35,931 nucleotides of DNA from Alcaligenaceae bacterium (GTDB lineage Bacteria > Pseudomonadota > Gammaproteobacteria > Burkholderiales > Burkholderiaceae_B): positions 1-35,931 of the forward strand of contig JABMMM010000187.1 of NCBI GenBank assembly GCA_013205565.1, in the 5' to 3' direction. This document shows, piece after piece, positions 17,276-27,350 of this stretch. Each line of letters starts with the position of its first letter. Position 1 is the stretch's first letter. The notes below the pieces were generated by a model. It worked only from the letters and a program-made list of their open reading frames with translations. It had not been told where the DNA came from and searched no databases. The position numbers and the translations under genes were made by a program.

Positions 17276-20200
17276 CGACTTGCGTACGCGCGCAGATTTT
17301 TTAAAGGCGACCGGCGTCTTGCTGGTCGTGCGCGACCCTGCGCCCGCGCCCATGCCTGCAGTCGGCCAACCGGTCGCCGTTCCCGGCAACCCCGCCGAGG
17401 GTGTCGAACTTTTGTTGTCGCTTTGGCAAGATGGTCGAGTCACCGCCTTACACGGCCACGTTGATCTCGGGACTGGCTTACAAACTGCTTTTGCCCAAAT
17501 CGTTGCCGAAGAGCTTGATGTCGCACTTGAGCAAGTCGACGTGATCCTCGGTGACACCGCAACCGTGCCTAATCAAGGGCCCACCATTGCAAGTGGTTCG
17601 ATACAAAACCATGCAGCACCCCTGCGAGCCGCCGCTGCTCAGGCACGAAAGTATTTGCTTGAATTGGCGTCCACACGCTTGGGCGTGCCAGTCGGTCAAC
17701 TCACGGTCGAGGCCGGCGTGGTGTCAAACCGGGGCTCAAATCCAGACCCGAACTCAGGTTCAGGCTTAACGCTTCGCTATGCTGATTTAGTGGCTGGGCA
17801 ACGCATTCATCTTAAGCTTGAGTTGACCACGCCGGTCAAAGACCCCGCGACCTACCGCGTGGTCGGGCAATCCTCACCACGAGTCGACATCCCCGCCAAG
17901 GCGACTGGCGAGTTGGTGTTCGTGCACGATATGCGACTGCCTGGCATGTTGCACGGTCGGGTGATTCGTCCACCGTATGCGGGTGCCGATCACGGCGACT
18001 TTATTGGTAACTTGCTTGAGTCAGTCGACGAGTCGTCGATCGCGCATATTCCGGGCGTTCGCGCGGTCGTGGTGATTCGGGATTTTGTTGGTGTGGTGGC
18101 AGAGCGTGAAGAGTTTGCTGAATTGGCGGCCAACACCTTGAGCGTGCATTGGAAACCTTGGGCCGGCTTACCCGATCTGTCAAACATCGAACAAGCGTTG
18201 CGTAACAACCCAGCGACGCCGCGTCAGCTTGTCGATGAAGGCGATGTCGATCAGGCGCTTGCGCAGGCCGCGCAGTCGATGCCCCGCACCTACATCTGGC
18301 CCTATCAGATGCACGCGTCGATCGGCCCCTCGTGCGCCGTGGCAGAGTTCAACGCTGATCCGACCGCGCCGTTTGCTTTAACCGTTTGGGCGGGCACGCA
18401 AAACCCTCATGTGTTGCGTGCAGACTTGGCGCGCCTGACCGCGCTGCAAGATACCGCGATTGAAATCGTACGAATGGAAGCCTCGGGGTGCTATGGGCGC
18501 AACGGTGCGGACGACGTGGCGGCAGATGCTGTATTGCTGGCGCGTGCGGTCGGTGCGCCAGTGCGCGTGCAGCTGACACGTGAGCAAGAAAATCTTTGGG
18601 AGCCCAAGGGCGCGGCGCAATGGATGGATGTTCGCGGTGGCTTGCACGCAGACGGCTCGATCGCGGCCTATGATTTTTCAACGTCGTATCCTTCGAACGG
18701 TGCACCCACGCTTGCATTGCTGCTTACTCGTACGATTGAACCTAACGCACAAGCGTATGAAATGGGTGATCGCACTGCGCGTCCACCTTACACCTTGCAA
18801 AATTTGCGCGTCACGGTCAATGATATGCCGCCCATTTTGCGCGCCTCATGGTTGCGTGGCGTGTCGGCGATGCCTAATTCGTTTGCTCACGAATCCTACA
18901 TCGATGAGCTTGCGACGGCCGCTGGGGTCGATCCTCTGACTTTTAGGTTGCGCTACCTCGATGATCCGCGTGCGCGCGAATTATTACAAGCGACGGCAAC
19001 TAAAGCCGGTTGGAAAATACACGAGCAGCCGCAGCAGCAGGGCGCAGAGGGCGATATTTTGCACGGTCAGGGCATCGCGTGGGCGCGCTATGTTCACAGC
19101 AAGTGGCCCGGGTTCGGTGCCGCGTGGGCCGCCTGGATCGCGGATGTGGAAGTCAACAAGCGCACAGGTGAGGTTCACGTCAAACGGGTGGTGGTGGGTC
19201 ACGATGCGGGCTTAACGATTAATCCTGCCGGTGTTGAACATCAAATTCATGGCAACGTGGTGCAGACCACCAGTCGCACCCTGCTTGAACAAGTACCAAC
19301 CGAACGCGCGCGCAACACCGTGGCAACCCGTGAATGGGGCTCGTATCCAATTTTGAGTTTTAGGCAGGTGCCTGTCATCGAAGTGATGCAGATGCCCCGT
19401 CACAACGAGCCCGCGCTTGGAGTCGGTGAGTCAGCGTCGGTGCCTGGCACGGCTGCGATTGCTAATGCAATTTTCGATGCAACGGGTGTGCGTTTTAGGC
19501 AGCCGCCTTTTACCCCTGAGATTGTGCGCGCGGCTTTGAATCCGTTGCTGTATCCAGACGACTCAGCCACGCACGCCTCTGGCAAGCCTCAATTGGCGGC
19601 TCAAGCCTCAGATAAACTTCAGGTGGCCTCGCAAACAAGTGACCCGCAGCTAACAGGTCCCGCGCGCCAACAGGCAGATCACGCCGACGCACGTTGGCCG
19701 CGGCCGCGTGCGTGGTGGTTGCGCGCAGCGGCGTTGACGGGGGCGTTCGGCGTTACGCTGTTGGGCGCGACTGGGTCACTGTTTGGTCAGCGCACGTCGC
19801 TGGCGCCCCTCACGCCACAAACCACGCAACAAACCACAACCTATTCGGCGGCAACGCTTGGGCGTGGTCGTGAGTTAGCAGCGCTAGGGAATTGCGTGAC
19901 CTGTCATACCAGCGCGCAAGGTAAACCGAATGCTGGAGGCCTCGGAATTCAAACCCCTTTTGGCACGGTCTATAGCACCAACCTGACCCCCGACACACAA
20001 ACGGGCATCGGCCTGTGGTCGCAGCAAGCGTTTAATCGTGCCATGCGTGAAGGCATCTCACGCGATGGTCATCACTTGTATCCGGCGTTTCCGTACACCT
20101 CGTTTACGCGCACGAGCGACGAAGATCTGACCGCGCTGTACGGGTGGCTGATGTCGCAAGAGCCTGTGCGCCAGGCAACGCCTGAAACCAAGCTGGCGTT

Positions 20201-21065
20201 TCCATTTAGTCTGCGTCCGCTCATGGCTTTTTGGAATGCGCTGTACCTCACGCCTGGGCCCGCCGCCCCGCCAACACAGACCGAAGTCGATCGCGCACCT
20301 GCCTGGTTGCGCGGCGAATATCTGGTGAATGGGTTGGGGCACTGTTCGGCCTGCCACACCTCGCGTGACGCCTTGGGCGGCGAACGCTCGGGGCTGGCCT
20401 ATTTGAGTGGCGCCACCATTGAGGGCTGGCAGGCTCCTGCACTCAACGCGCGTTCGCCTAGCCCGGTGCCTTGGACTGAAGCCGCGTTCTATGATTATTT
20501 GCGCAACGGCCACAGCGCCCAACACGGCAGTGCCTCGGGGCCGATGGCACCGGTTGTCAGGCAATTAGCGCAAGTGCCCAACGCAGATATTGCTGCCATG
20601 GCGCATTACCTGGCGTCGTTTCAAGAGCCAATGTCGGCGCAGGGCTTAACAGAGCAAACGACTGCAGCGGCGCAGATCGCCCAAACTTACGTTGCGCAGG
20701 CGGCGGCACGCGAGCCCCTGCTACTGGGCCCCGCACAGCGCATGTTTCAGGCCGCCTGTGGGTCGTGTCACCACGACGGCGCTGGCCCGCGTTTGCTTGG
20801 AGTCAATATCCCGCTTGCGCTCAGTACCGGCATGCACAGCGCGCAACCTGATAACGTGATTCGCGTGGTGCTTGAAGGGATCCGCAAGCCTGCCAGTGAG
20901 CAAATCGGATTTATGCAAGGTTTTGCTAAACAATTTGACGACCAGCAATTAAGTGAGCTGTTGACTTTTATGCGCAGTCGTTTTGCCCCAACTCAGCCAC
21001 CCTGGCAAAACCTTGAAGAGAAGATTGGGGCAATCCGCATGTCGCCAAGCTTGCATTTACCGTAA
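17262..21065 (+). CDS. Molybdopterin-binding dehydrogenase large subunit fused to triheme cytochrome c (NicB-like)
   Basis: A 1267-residue NicB-like protein. Residues 1 to about 760 are a molybdenum hydroxylase of the isoquinoline 1-oxidoreductase type, with [12 protein letters not shown] near the start, an internal hammerhead part ([20 protein letters not shown]), [19 protein letters not shown], and the catalytic glutamate Glu723 in GVGESAS. A polar repeat linker (about 772-801) leads to one membrane helix at about 820-842, preceded by arginines, so the N-terminal part should face the cytoplasm. Three haem c motifs follow: CVTCH at 878, CSACH at 1028 and CGSCH at 1166, which must lie in the periplasm. 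The N-terminus [14 protein letters not shown] recalls a Tat signal that has lost its second arginine. ATG 17262 was preferred to the in-frame start at 17211. Electrons would pass to a terminal oxidase. Confidence 0.9.
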   Translation: MARLNDLRTRADFLKATGVLLVVRDPAPAPMPAVGQPVAVPGNPAEGVELLLSLWQDGRVTALHGHVDLGTGLQTAFAQIVAEELDVALEQVDVILGDTATVPNQGPTIASGSIQNHAAPLRAAAAQARKYLLELASTRLGVPVGQLTVEAGVVSNRGSNPDPNSGSGLTLRYADLVAGQRIHLKLELTTPVKDPATYRVVGQSSPRVDIPAKATGELVFVHDMRLPGMLHGRVIRPPYAGADHGDFIGNLLESVDESSIAHIPGVRAVVVIRDFVGVVAEREEFAELAANTLSVHWKPWAGLPDLSNIEQALRNNPATPRQLVDEGDVDQALAQAAQSMPRTYIWPYQMHASIGPSCAVAEFNADPTAPFALTVWAGTQNPHVLRADLARLTALQDTAIEIVRMEASGCYGRNGADDVAADAVLLARAVGAPVRVQLTREQENLWEPKGAAQWMDVRGGLHADGSIAAYDFSTSYPSNGAPTLALLLTRTIEPNAQAYEMGDRTARPPYTLQNLRVTVNDMPPILRASWLRGVSAMPNSFAHESYIDELATAAGVDPLTFRLRYLDDPRARELLQATATKAGWKIHEQPQQQGAEGDILHGQGIAWARYVHSKWPGFGAAWAAWIADVEVNKRTGEVHVKRVVVGHDAGLTINPAGVEHQIHGNVVQTTSRTLLEQVPTERARNTVATREWGSYPILSFRQVPVIEVMQMPRHNEPALGVGESASVPGTAAIANAIFDATGVRFRQPPFTPEIVRAALNPLLYPDDSATHASGKPQLAAQASDKLQVASQTSDPQLTGPARQQADHADARWPRPRAWWLRAAALTGAFGVTLLGATGSLFGQRTSLAPLTPQTTQQTTTYSAATLGRGRELAALGNCVTCHTSAQGKPNAGGLGIQTPFGTVYSTNLTPDTQTGIGLWSQQAFNRAMREGISRDGHHLYPAFPYTSFTRTSDEDLTALYGWLMSQEPVRQATPETKLAFPFSLRPLMAFWNALYLTPGPAAPPTQTEVDRAPAWLRGEYLVNGLGHCSACHTSRDALGGERSGLAYLSGATIEGWQAPALNARSPSPVPWTEAAFYDYLRNGHSAQHGSASGPMAPVVRQLAQVPNADIAAMAHYLASFQEPMSAQGLTEQTTAAAQIAQTYVAQAAAREPLLLGPAQRMFQAACGSCHHDGAGPRLLGVNIPLALSTGMHSAQPDNVIRVVLEGIRKPASEQIGFMQGFAKQFDDQQLSELLTFMRSRFAPTQPPWQNLEEKIGAIRMSPSLHLP

Positions 21066-21079
21066 AGTTTGCTCACAAT
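21051..21079 (+). promoter_or_regulatory. Possible greA promoter upstream of the leader terminator
   Basis: TTGCAT (21051-21056), a 17-bp spacer and CACAAT (21074-21079) form a weak sigma-70-like promoter overlapping the end of the dehydrogenase gene. It is placed so that its transcript would run through the hairpin at 21097. This is an eye match only. Confidence 0.25.
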
Positions 21080-21096
21080 AGCAATATTGTTGATCA

Positions 21097-21132
21097 CCCC
21101 GGTTCTGACCCGAGCCGGGGTTTTGCTTTTTT
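21097..21132 (+). terminator. Strong rho-independent terminator in the greA leader
   Basis: CCCCGGTTC, a 6-base loop and GAGCCGGGG give a 9-bp stem (one G-T pair), followed by TTTTGCTTTTTT. It should end the catabolic operon transcript. The T tract runs directly into the greA ribosome-binding site (GGAAAA), so the same element may also attenuate greA. Confidence 0.88.
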
Positions 21133-21142
21133 GGAAAACACC

Positions 21143-21619
21143 ATGGCGACTATTCCACTTACCGTGCGCGGGGCCGAGCGCTTGCAAGCCGAGCTGCAGC
21201 GGCTTAAGCAGGTCGATCGCCCCGCGGTCATTAGCGCCATTGCTGAAGCGCGTTCGCACGGCGATTTGTCTGAAAACGCCGAGTACGATGCAGCGCGTGA
21301 GCGACAAGGCTTTATCGAAGGGCGAATTGCCGAGCTCGATGGCACGCTTTCAAATGCCCAACTCATTGAACCGAGCAGCATTGATGCCGATGGCCGTATC
21401 GTGTTTGGCGCAACCGTTGAGATCGAAGATCTTGAGTCGGGTGCCAAAGTCACTTACCAAATCGTTGGTGATGTTGAGGCCGATATTCGTTCGAATTTAA
21501 TTTCGGTGTCTAGCCCTGTGGCGCGTGCGTTGATTGGCAAGTATGAGGGCGATGTCGTCGAAGTGAAGGCCCCGGCTGGGTCACGCGAATATGAAATCAT
21601 TAGTATCAAATACGTGTGA
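21143..21619 (+). CDS. greA: Transcription elongation factor GreA
   Basis: A 158-residue factor that enters the RNA polymerase secondary channel and triggers cleavage of backtracked RNA. The N-terminal coiled coil has the typical acidic tip ([20 protein letters not shown]), and the C-terminal FKBP-like domain has [15 protein letters not shown] and [24 protein letters not shown] 21143 gives the usual [12 protein letters not shown] start; an upstream ATG at 21131 lies in the T tract of the terminator. Ribosome-binding site GGA at 21133. Length is normal for the family. Confidence 0.97.
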   Translation: MATIPLTVRGAERLQAELQRLKQVDRPAVISAIAEARSHGDLSENAEYDAARERQGFIEGRIAELDGTLSNAQLIEPSSIDADGRIVFGATVEIEDLESGAKVTYQIVGDVEADIRSNLISVSSPVARALIGKYEGDVVEVKAPAGSREYEIISIKYV

Positions 21620-21647
21620 AAAAGAACAGCACCGCGAAGGGTGCTGT
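21618..21647 (-). terminator. Terminator between greA and yhbY
   Basis: ACAGCACC, loop and GGTGCTGT form an 8-bp stem at 21626-21647. On the minus strand it is followed by TCTTTTTC, a good tail for ending the yhbY transcript. On the plus strand the tail is poor, though the hairpin could still protect the greA mRNA 3' end. Confidence 0.65.
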
Positions 21648-21715
21648 CAGTCGAAGTTTGTGTGATGGTAGCGTTGCTGTACGTGGTGCAAGTGTTAATC
21701 CGCTAGTAGGTTTTT

Positions 21716-22330
21716 CTAGCGTTTAACCGGTGCGCGTTTACGCACTGTAGAGCCAAGTGCGCCACGCCGGGCTCCGGCACGCAGCGACAACGCACTGCCG
21801 CTGCGACGCGGAATCCCATGTGCGGTATTCTTGGCGCTTGCGGTGCGTTTGCTTGGGCGTGCAGGCCGGTCGCCCGAGTAAACGGTGGGGCGATCAGTAT
21901 CTAAATCGGTTTGCTCGCGTTCTGGGCGATTGCGCCGGCTTGGTTTTTGAACCTTCTTGCCTGCTGCGGCCAGCTTTTTAGGTGTATGGGGTTCGTTGGG
22001 CTTGCGCTTGGCTGGGGTCGCAGGCACAGCCGGCGGTTTAAGGTAAGTGCCCTTTGCGCCAAAGCGATACAAAATTAGCATTTTGCCCAAGTGGTGCACC
22101 GTTGCGCACGATAGGGTGTCGCAAATCGTTGCAAGCATGGCATCGCGCTCGTCGCGGTCAGCACTGCCAGCCCGAACTTTAATCAGTTCGTGTGCCGAAA
22201 GATTCAGGTCGATTTCTTTTAATACGGCCTCTGTCAGGCCATTGTCGCCAATCAGTACAACAGGGCGTAACGGATGAGCGGCAGAGCGAAGCGAACTTCG
22301 TTCGCGGGGGGTAAGTTCCATAATAGTCAT
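21716..22330 (-). CDS. yhbY: YhbY-type CRM-domain RNA-binding protein with basic C-terminal tail
   Basis: A 204-residue protein. Residues 1 to about 97 are a CRS1-YhbY (CRM) domain, an IF3-C-like RNA-binding fold linked to ribosome assembly. Motifs are [44 protein letters not shown] and the conserved [11 protein letters not shown] end. The remaining roughly 105 residues are Pro/Lys/Arg-rich, repeat-like and probably unstructured, and bring the protein to about twice the size of E. coli YhbY. ATG 22330 ([10 protein letters not shown]) was chosen; the ATG three codons later is also possible. It is divergent from rlmE with 18 bp between starts, an arrangement usual in betaproteobacteria. Confidence 0.9.
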   Translation of the reverse strand: MTIMELTPRERSSLRSAAHPLRPVVLIGDNGLTEAVLKEIDLNLSAHELIKVRAGSADRDERDAMLATICDTLSCATVHHLGKMLILYRFGAKGTYLKPPAVPATPAKRKPNEPHTPKKLAAAGKKVQKPSRRNRPEREQTDLDTDRPTVYSGDRPARPSKRTASAKNTAHGIPRRSGSALSLRAGARRGALGSTVRKRAPVKR

Positions 22331-22348
22331 AAGGTAGATTGTACGGTA

Positions 22349-22984
22349 ATGGCCAAGAACAAATTTTCTAAAGAGTGGGTCATGCAGCACATCAATGACC
22401 CTTTCGTCAAAATGGCGACTCAAAAAGGCTATCGCGCCCGAGCGGCATTTAAGCTAACCGAGATTCTTGACGCCGAAAAACTCATGCGGCGAGGCGACGT
22501 GATTGTTGACTTAGGCTCGACCCCCGGAAGCTGGTCTCAGGTGGCGCGTGAGCGGCTCGTGGGCAAGGGCGGTATCGTGGATGGTCGAATCATCGCCTTG
22601 GATCTGTTGCCGATGGAACCCGTCGCTGGCGTTGAGTTCATTTTGGGCGATTTTAGTGAAGAGGCGATCCTCGAGCAGCTCAGTCTGACGCTCGAAGGCA
22701 CCAAGGTAGACTTGGTGATGTCGGATATGGCCCCAAATTTATCGGGGGTTGGCTTGGCGGATGCGGCCAGAATTCAGCACGTGATTGATTTAGCCCTTGA
22801 ATTTTCGCTGATTCACCTCAAAACAGACGGAGCATTGATCGTGAAAGCGTTTCACGGGAGTGGGTTTTCGCAAACCGTTGAAACCTTCAAACGTCACTTC
22901 AAGCGTGTGGTCGAGCGCAAACCTAAAGCATCCAGAGACCGTTCTTCTGAAACTTTCTTGATTGCCAAGGGTCGAAAGGGCTAG
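22349..22984 (+). CDS. rlmE: 23S rRNA 2'-O-ribose U2552 methyltransferase RlmE (FtsJ/RrmJ)
   Basis: A 211-residue SAM-dependent methyltransferase that modifies the A-loop of 23S rRNA in the 50S subunit. The substrate lysine lies in [12 protein letters not shown], the SAM-binding motif is [13 protein letters not shown], and the remaining catalytic residues lie in [11 protein letters not shown] (Asp), [13 protein letters not shown] (Lys) and [13 protein letters not shown] (Glu). ATG 22349 gives [11 protein letters not shown], the normal start; a longer frame from 22274 would overlap yhbY on the other strand. It is followed by ftsH, the same order as in E. coli and most relatives. Confidence 0.96.
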   Translation: MAKNKFSKEWVMQHINDPFVKMATQKGYRARAAFKLTEILDAEKLMRRGDVIVDLGSTPGSWSQVARERLVGKGGIVDGRIIALDLLPMEPVAGVEFILGDFSEEAILEQLSLTLEGTKVDLVMSDMAPNLSGVGLADAARIQHVIDLALEFSLIHLKTDGALIVKAFHGSGFSQTVETFKRHFKRVVERKPKASRDRSSETFLIAKGRKG

Positions 22985-23130
22985 AACGTCGCAATTTCGG
23001 TTCCATCGCTGAGTAAGGGATTACTGCGAATGGTCTTTTTTAACAGGTAGAATGCACTTTTGCCCCGTTGCAACGTGCCCTTTAGGCCAAAGGGGTATGG
23101 CGCGTCAGATTGACAAGCTGGAGATCGGCC

Positions 23131-25017
23131 TTGAACAACTCTTTTTCGAAAGTCGCGGTATGGATGGTGATAGGTTTGGTGTTGTTTACTGTTTTTAAAC
23201 AGTTCGACAGCCGCGCACCCGTGCAAGACACCGTGAGCTACACACAATTTATGGATGATGCCAAGTCTGGCAAGGTCCGGCGTGTCGACGTCCAAAACGA
23301 TGTCCTGCACGTCACACCTGATTCCGGCCGGCCGTACACGCTGACCTCGCCTGGTGATCTTTGGATGGTGTCTGATCTGCTCAAGGCGGGCGTGTCTGTC
23401 TCAGGCAAGCCACGCGAAGAGCCCTCGCTACTCATGAATATCTTTGTGTCATGGTTCCCAATGTTGCTCTTGATCGGCGTCTGGGTGTTTTTCATGCGCC
23501 AGATGCAGGGTGGTGGCAAGGGCGGAGCCTTTAGTTTTGGTAAGTCGCGTGCACGTTTGCTTGACGAGGGCACCAATGCCATCACGTTTGCTGACGTTGC
23601 CGGTTGCGATGAAGCAAAAGATGACGTCCAAGAAATCGTTGATTTTTTACGCGATCCCTCCAAGTTTCAAAAACTCGGTGGCCGGATCCCGCGCGGTGTG
23701 CTGATGGTGGGTTCGCCTGGTACTGGTAAAACATTGTTAGCCAAAGCGATTGCTGGCGAAGCGAAGGTGCCGTTTTTTAGTATCTCGGGTTCTGACTTTG
23801 TCGAGATGTTTGTAGGTGTGGGCGCAGCTCGCGTGCGCGACATGTTTGAAAACGCTAAAAAACACTCGCCCTGCATTATTTTTATTGATGAGATCGATGC
23901 GGTTGGCCGCCAGCGTGGCGCAGGTCTCGGTGGTGGTAACGATGAGCGAGAACAAACGCTGAACCAAATGCTCGTTGAAATGGACGGCTTTGAGTCTGGC
24001 GTTGGCGTGATTGTGATTGCTGCAACCAATCGCCCCGATGTGCTTGACCCTGCGTTACTGCGTCCTGGTCGGTTCGATCGCCAAGTGGTTGTGCCGTTGC
24101 CAGATATTCGTGGCCGCGAACAAATCCTCAAAGTTCACATGCGTAAAGTGCCTTTGTCACAAAACGTTGATGCGCACACCCTTGCACGCGGCTGCCCTGG
24201 TTTTTCGGGCGCTGATCTGGCCAATCTGGTCAACGAATCGGCCTTATTTGCCGCGCGTCGCAACGGCCGCACTGTTGATATGTCTGACTTTGAAAAAGCA
24301 AAAGACAAGATCATCATGGGTGCTGAACGTCGCTCAATCGTGATGCCCGAAGAAGAGCGTCGGAATACCGCATATCACGAATCGGGTCACGCGATTGTGG
24401 CGCGCATGCTGCCTAAAACGGATCCCGTACACAAAGTCACCATCATTCCGCGTGGACGTGCCTTAGGCGTGACGATGCAGTTGCCCGAAGGCGATCGCTA
24501 CAGCATGGACAAAGAACGTCTGTTGTGCACGATTGCGGTGTTGTTTGGCGGTCGTATCGCTGAAGAACTGTTCATGAACCAAATGACCACAGGCGCCTCG
24601 AACGACTTTGAACGTGCCACAGCGATTGCTCGCGACATGGTCACGCGTTATGGTATGACCGACAATCTTGGCCCAGTGGTCTACGCTGAAAACGAAGGCG
24701 AAATCTTCTTAGGTCGTAGCGTGACAAAAACGACGCACATGTCTGAAGCAACGATGCAGAAAGTCGATAACGAAATTCGTAAGATTATTGACGAGCAGTA
24801 CGCACGGGCACGCGCGATTCTTGAAAGCAGCCGTGAAAAAGTCGAGATCATGACGAAAGCGTTGCTCGAATGGGAAACCATCGACGCCGATCAGATTGGC
24901 GACATTATCGAAGGCCGTCCGCCTCGTCCGCCCAAGGTTCCTCAGGCGCCAGCAGACTCTTCTGACACGCCGCCAACGGGCGCAGCACCAACCAACGATC
25001 CGGCCGCAGTCGTCTGA
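23131..25017 (+). CDS. ftsH: ATP-dependent zinc metalloprotease FtsH
   Basis: A 628-residue membrane AAA+ protease that degrades unstable cytoplasmic and membrane proteins. Two membrane helices (about 5-24 and 100-120) flank a periplasmic domain. The AAA module has Walker A GSPGTGKT at 194-201, Walker [12 protein letters not shown], and the pore motif FVGVG. The zinc site is H416-E417-S-G-H420, with a third acidic ligand downstream. A proline-rich tail ends the protein. The start is read as TTG at 23131, giving [11 protein letters not shown], the family N-terminus, with GGAG at 23120 as ribosome-binding site. Another TTG at 23110 would add seven residues. The hairpin CCCTTT/AAAGGG just upstream may affect expression. 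Confidence 0.96.
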   Translation: MNNSFSKVAVWMVIGLVLFTVFKQFDSRAPVQDTVSYTQFMDDAKSGKVRRVDVQNDVLHVTPDSGRPYTLTSPGDLWMVSDLLKAGVSVSGKPREEPSLLMNIFVSWFPMLLLIGVWVFFMRQMQGGGKGGAFSFGKSRARLLDEGTNAITFADVAGCDEAKDDVQEIVDFLRDPSKFQKLGGRIPRGVLMVGSPGTGKTLLAKAIAGEAKVPFFSISGSDFVEMFVGVGAARVRDMFENAKKHSPCIIFIDEIDAVGRQRGAGLGGGNDEREQTLNQMLVEMDGFESGVGVIVIAATNRPDVLDPALLRPGRFDRQVVVPLPDIRGREQILKVHMRKVPLSQNVDAHTLARGCPGFSGADLANLVNESALFAARRNGRTVDMSDFEKAKDKIIMGAERRSIVMPEEERRNTAYHESGHAIVARMLPKTDPVHKVTIIPRGRALGVTMQLPEGDRYSMDKERLLCTIAVLFGGRIAEELFMNQMTTGASNDFERATAIARDMVTRYGMTDNLGPVVYAENEGEIFLGRSVTKTTHMSEATMQKVDNEIRKIIDEQYARARAILESSREKVEIMTKALLEWETIDADQIGDIIEGRPPRPPKVPQAPADSSDTPPTGAAPTNDPAAVV

Positions 25018-25036
25018 GGCAAAAAAGCCAAACGTA

Positions 25037-25882
25037 ATGTCAGACTATTGGTCCTGCGGGCGTTTTGAGTTCTCACTCAAACGCCCGCTTTTAATGGGAA
25101 TCGTCAACGTCACGCCTGATTCGTTTTCAGACGGTGGGCAGCACCTAAGCGCTAAGGCAGCCATTGCTCATGCTCGGGCCCTAATCGTTGAGGGTGCGCA
25201 AATTATCGACCTTGGGGCAGAATCTACTCGCCCAGGTGCTTTGCCGGTTTCGGTTCAAGAAGAGCTCGCCCGCTTGTTACCAGTCATTGCTGCCCTGCGC
25301 GACAGCGGTGCAGCACTATCGGTTGACACTTGCAAAGCTGAGGTGATGCAGGCCGCACTCGATGCAGGGGCAGATATTATTAATGATGTCACCGGCATGC
25401 GAGATCCTCAGGCTCAGCGTGTGGTGGCAGGGCATCCAAGCTGCGGGGTTTGTGTCATGCATATGCAGGGTGAACCGCGCAACATGCAACTAAATCCCCA
25501 CTACCTAAACGTCGTGACTGAGGTCAGTGCCGCCTTGGTCGCTCAGGCGCAGTTGCTCGAAAAACTTGGCGTGCAGCGCGCGCGTATCAGCCTGGATCCT
25601 GGTTTAGGTTTTGGTAAGACTGTCGAACAAAACTATCAATTGCTTAAGGGTTTGGCGACGCTGGTTCATAGCGGCTATCCCGTCGTGTTGGGTGCCTCTC
25701 GCAAATCAATGCTTGGTGCAATAACTGGAAAGCCTGTCGATCAGCGCTTGAGTGGTAGTATTGCGGCGGCACTGGCTGGTGTAGCCAGAGGTGCCGCGGT
25801 GTTGCGCGTGCACGATGTGGATGCCACTCACGATGCTTTGAAAGTTTGGCAGTCGGTTCAGGCTGCAGAGGATTTTAAATGA
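25037..25882 (+). CDS. folP: Dihydropteroate synthase
   Basis: A 281-residue cytoplasmic TIM-barrel enzyme that joins p-aminobenzoate to the pterin pyrophosphate in folate synthesis, the sulfonamide target. Motifs are [15 protein letters not shown] near residue 19, [58 protein letters not shown] and GASRKSMLG. The start at 25037 was chosen because an earlier frame start at 24896 lies inside ftsH. It overlaps glmM by 4 bp (ATGA), so the two are coupled, as in many proteobacteria. Confidence 0.96.
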   Translation: MSDYWSCGRFEFSLKRPLLMGIVNVTPDSFSDGGQHLSAKAAIAHARALIVEGAQIIDLGAESTRPGALPVSVQEELARLLPVIAALRDSGAALSVDTCKAEVMQAALDAGADIINDVTGMRDPQAQRVVAGHPSCGVCVMHMQGEPRNMQLNPHYLNVVTEVSAALVAQAQLLEKLGVQRARISLDPGLGFGKTVEQNYQLLKGLATLVHSGYPVVLGASRKSMLGAITGKPVDQRLSGSIAAALAGVARGAAVLRVHDVDATHDALKVWQSVQAAEDFK

Positions 25883-27225
25883 GTCAAAGAAAGTATTTTG
25901 GTACCGACGGCGTCCGCGGCAAAGTGGGCGGTGAGGTCATCAATGCCGAATTCGCGCTCAGGCTTGGCTACGCAGCCGGCAAAGTTTTGGCCAAAGAGCA
26001 CTCGGCGCGGCGTGGTCGCCCGACCGTTTTAATTGGTAAAGACACACGCATTAGTGGCTATATGCTTGAGTCGGCACTAGAGGCGGGCTTTGCCTCGGCC
26101 GGGATCGAGGTGTTGTTGGCCGGACCTTTACCAACCCCTGCGGTAGCGTATCTGACGCGCACTTGGCGCCTGGTCGCGGGCATTGTCATTAGTGCCTCGC
26201 ACAACCCGTATGACGACAACGGCATCAAGTTTTTTTCGTCTAAAGGCATGAAGTTGCCCGACGAAACCGAGGCCGCAATAGAAGCCGCACTTGACGAACC
26301 GATGCAGTGCGTAAGTTCTGAAAAACTCGGTCGAGCGCGTCGGATTGATGATGCGCCTGGCCGTTACATCGAGTTTTGTAAAAGTACGTTTCCCTCGGAT
26401 TTAGATTTGGGTGGGTTAAAACTCGTGGTTGATGCCGCTAATGGTGCGGCATACCACATCGCACCGCACGTTTTTCGTGAACTCGGTGCAGTAGTGACTG
26501 CGATTGGCGTGTCACCGGATGGTTTCAATATCAATAAAGATGTCGGGGCACTGCACCCCGAGAGCTTGGCGGTTGAAGTGCGCGCGCGCGGTGCTGACCT
26601 AGGAATCGCCTTAGACGGCGATGCCGATCGGGTTCAAATGGTCGACGCCTCGGGGCGCATCTACAACGGTGACGAACTTCTTTACGCGGTCCTTCGCGAA
26701 CGTCTCTTGCGCGGCCCGGTGGCTGGTGTCGTGGGTACCCTCATGACAAACTTTGGCTTTGAGCGTCAGCTTAAGGCAATGGGCATTCCGTTCGAACGCG
26801 CGCAAGTCGGCGATCGCTATGTTCTTGAACAATTACGTAACCGCGGCTGGCTGTATGGCGGCGAAAGTTCTGGCCACTTGTTGTGCCTCGACTCACACAC
26901 CACGGGTGACGGCATCGTTGCAGCCTTGCAAGTCTTGGCTGCCTTGCAGCGCAGTGGCGAAACCCTTGCCCAATGGGTGTCAGCGCTACGGTTGTACCCA
27001 CAAAAAATGATCAATGTCGCACTCAGACCCGGAACTGACTGGGCCACGCATGCTGGCTTGCAGGCGGCCAAAAAACAAGCTGAAGCCTGGTTGGGCGAGC
27101 GTGGTCGCGTGTTGATTCGCGCTTCGGGCACCGAGCCTAAGCTTCGCCTGATGGTCGAGGCTGATGACGAAGCTTTGGCGACAAAGTGCGTTGACCTCTT
27201 GGCAGCGGTTGATTTAACGAGCTAG
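25879..27225 (+). CDS. glmM: Phosphoglucosamine mutase
   Basis: A 448-residue alpha-D-phosphohexomutase that turns glucosamine-6-phosphate into glucosamine-1-phosphate for peptidoglycan and lipopolysaccharide. The start [12 protein letters not shown] is typical. The phosphoserine loop is [17 protein letters not shown] (active Ser at about 107), the metal loop is [10 protein letters not shown], the sugar-binding loop is GGESSGHLL, and the phosphate-binding end is [14 protein letters not shown]. Length is normal. A terminator follows about 10 bp after the stop. Confidence 0.97.
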   Translation: MSQRKYFGTDGVRGKVGGEVINAEFALRLGYAAGKVLAKEHSARRGRPTVLIGKDTRISGYMLESALEAGFASAGIEVLLAGPLPTPAVAYLTRTWRLVAGIVISASHNPYDDNGIKFFSSKGMKLPDETEAAIEAALDEPMQCVSSEKLGRARRIDDAPGRYIEFCKSTFPSDLDLGGLKLVVDAANGAAYHIAPHVFRELGAVVTAIGVSPDGFNINKDVGALHPESLAVEVRARGADLGIALDGDADRVQMVDASGRIYNGDELLYAVLRERLLRGPVAGVVGTLMTNFGFERQLKAMGIPFERAQVGDRYVLEQLRNRGWLYGGESSGHLLCLDSHTTGDGIVAALQVLAALQRSGETLAQWVSALRLYPQKMINVALRPGTDWATHAGLQAAKKQAEAWLGERGRVLIRASGTEPKLRLMVEADDEALATKCVDLLAAVDLTS

Positions 27226-27234
27226 GGCGAGTTG

Positions 27235-27256
27235 CTTTGCGCGCAAAGGGTTTTTT
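27235..27256 (+). terminator. Terminator after glmM
   Basis: The perfect palindrome CTTTGCGCGCAAAG, then GG and six T residues, looks like a rho-independent terminator ending the ftsH-folP-glmM transcript. The loop is very short if all bases pair. Confidence 0.6.
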
Positions 27257-27270
27257 ACCGTCGCCCGCCT

Positions 27271-27299
27271 AAGTCAAAAAAACTTCATCATTTCGTCAC
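27271..27299 (+). promoter_or_regulatory. Candidate Pho box before the OlsB-like gene
   Basis: Three heptamers spaced 11 bp apart, AAGTCAA, ACTTCAT and TCGTCAC, each contain TCA at the same place as in the PhoB half-site CTGTCAT. The match is weaker than before pstS. It lies 51 bp ahead of the acyltransferase start. I see no clear -10. Confidence 0.42.
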
Positions 27300-27350
27300 C
27301 TTCATGCAACGTGTTTTGGTCAAACTAGGTAAACCTAGGAGACCAACCTC

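Noticed and set aside
17262-17330. Functional Tat signal peptide on the dehydrogenase large subunit
   Set aside because: The twin arginine is not present (TRADFLK) and the downstream membrane helix charge pattern argues for a cytoplasmic N-terminal domain.
23110-23115. TTGACA, a perfect -35 hexamer just before ftsH
   Set aside because: It lies about 20 bp before the start codon, leaving no room for a -10 and leader; probably chance.
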